Shown piece after piece: positions 63,708 through 64,000 of a stretch of DNA of 64,000 nucleotides (its first letter is position 1; every line of letters starts with the position of its first letter). The stretch is taken from NCBI GenBank assembly GCA_947581855.1, contig CANPVZ010000007.1, positions 94,669 to 158,668 of the forward strand, given 5' to 3'. Origin of the DNA: an uncultured Phocaeicola sp. (GTDB lineage: Bacteria > Bacteroidota > Bacteroidia > Bacteroidales > Bacteroidaceae). Under the pieces are notes generated by a model, which made no database searches, was not told the origin of the DNA, and saw nothing but the letters and a program-made list of their open reading frames with translations. A program made the translations under genes and the position numbers.

Positions 63708-64000
63708 ATGAGCGAATTTCCTAACACTGCGGTTGAAGAAACGGAAGAAGGCATAGATTTCCACTCGCTGCTTATAAAATACCTGGTCTATTGGCCCTGG
63801 TTTTTGGTATCAGTCCTCACCTTGCTTGTCCTGTCGTGGGTTTACCTTCGTTTCCAGGCCCCTGTCTATAACGTTTCCGCCTCGGTTCTGATCCAGGAGG
63901 AAGATAAGAAAAACATGAGCTCTGGTGGCGGTCCTCTTTCAGCCATCCAGGATCTGGGCATGTTCTCCATGACCAATAATTTCGACAACGAGGTGGAGGT
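63708..64000 (+). CDS. Wzc/GumC-type chain-length determinant or tyrosine autokinase, N-terminal part
   Basis: The frame opens at ATG 63708 (MSEFPNTAVEETEEGIDFHS) and is still open at the window end (97 codons). The first transmembrane helix is about residues 33-50 (FLVSVLTLLVLSWVYL), followed by periplasmic sequence beginning FQAPVYNVSASVLIQEED, the Wzz fold. Full proteins usually carry a C-terminal BY-kinase that controls polysaccharide export, but that part lies outside the window. Confidence 0.88.
   Translation, partial: MSEFPNTAVEETEEGIDFHSLLIKYLVYWPWFLVSVLTLLVLSWVYLRFQAPVYNVSASVLIQEEDKKNMSSGGGPLSAIQDLGMFSMTNNFDNEVE

Overview
The window is a stretch of a Bacteroides-type chromosome (Bacteroidota, order Bacteroidales). 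The support is a SusC/SusD pair under an ECF sigma/FecR system, a type III glutamine synthetase, a DAHP synthase-chorismate mutase fusion, a UpxY-like NusG regulator at the head of a capsule locus, and several copies of the Bacteroides promoter -7 element (TAnnTTTG). Almost no gene has a strong Shine-Dalgarno sequence. I see no rRNA, tRNA, CRISPR array or intact insertion sequence.

Layout. 1-2562 (+) is a tight operon: nitroreductase (cut by the window edge), a small membrane protein, a DUF2520 Rossmann protein, KdsC-like phosphatase and Maf. 2693-5806 (+) is fucI-fucP. 6052-10056 (-) has an AlkC-type DNA glycosylase and a TonB-dependent receptor, followed by a long non-coding stretch. 11023-25330 (-) is a nitrogen-assimilation block: gltB, gltD, asnB, dapF, dapL, glnK, amtB and glnN, with a LuxR-type regulator just upstream (25827-26426). 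26649-29761 (-) is an FAD oxidoreductase and radA. 29762-31793 has no convincing large gene but contains a perfect 60-bp inverted repeat, palindrome-rich repeats and a Thr-rich leader peptide. 31794-36784 (+) is the threonine operon: thrA, a phosphoglycerate-mutase-like predicted homoserine kinase, and thrC. 37138-47765 (+) is ECF sigma, FecR, STN-type SusC, SusD, a DUF4843-like lipoprotein, a PKD-like lipoprotein and a TlpA-like thioredoxin. 47841-51983 (-) is the Phe/Tyr operon: pheA, aminotransferase, DAHPS-CM and tyrA. 52409-57029 (-) is recJ-recQ-TPR. 57269-59921 (-) holds two peptidases. 60024-60860 (+) is a patatin. 61206 to the end (+) is the start of a capsule/exopolysaccharide locus: UpxY-like regulator, small HAD protein, Wza-type export lipoprotein and the beginning of a Wzc-type chain-length protein.

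The best discovery candidate is upstream of pheA. On the minus strand I read a 29-codon leader peptide with ten consecutive Phe/Tyr codons. It is followed by a 9-bp GC-rich terminator hairpin with a T-rich tail, and a 9-nt segment inside the peptide's own coding sequence is perfectly complementary to the terminator's 5' arm. This is the complete logic of ribosome-mediated transcription attenuation, and it would answer to both end products of the operon. A second short peptide with 5 Thr in 12 residues precedes thrA, though its terminator is not canonical. Other points of interest are the 60-bp inverted repeat around 465 bp, a G9 tract in the coding sequence of the anti-sigma factor, and the enzyme-free sigma/FecR/SusCD/DUF4843/PKD/TlpA cluster whose substrate is unknown.
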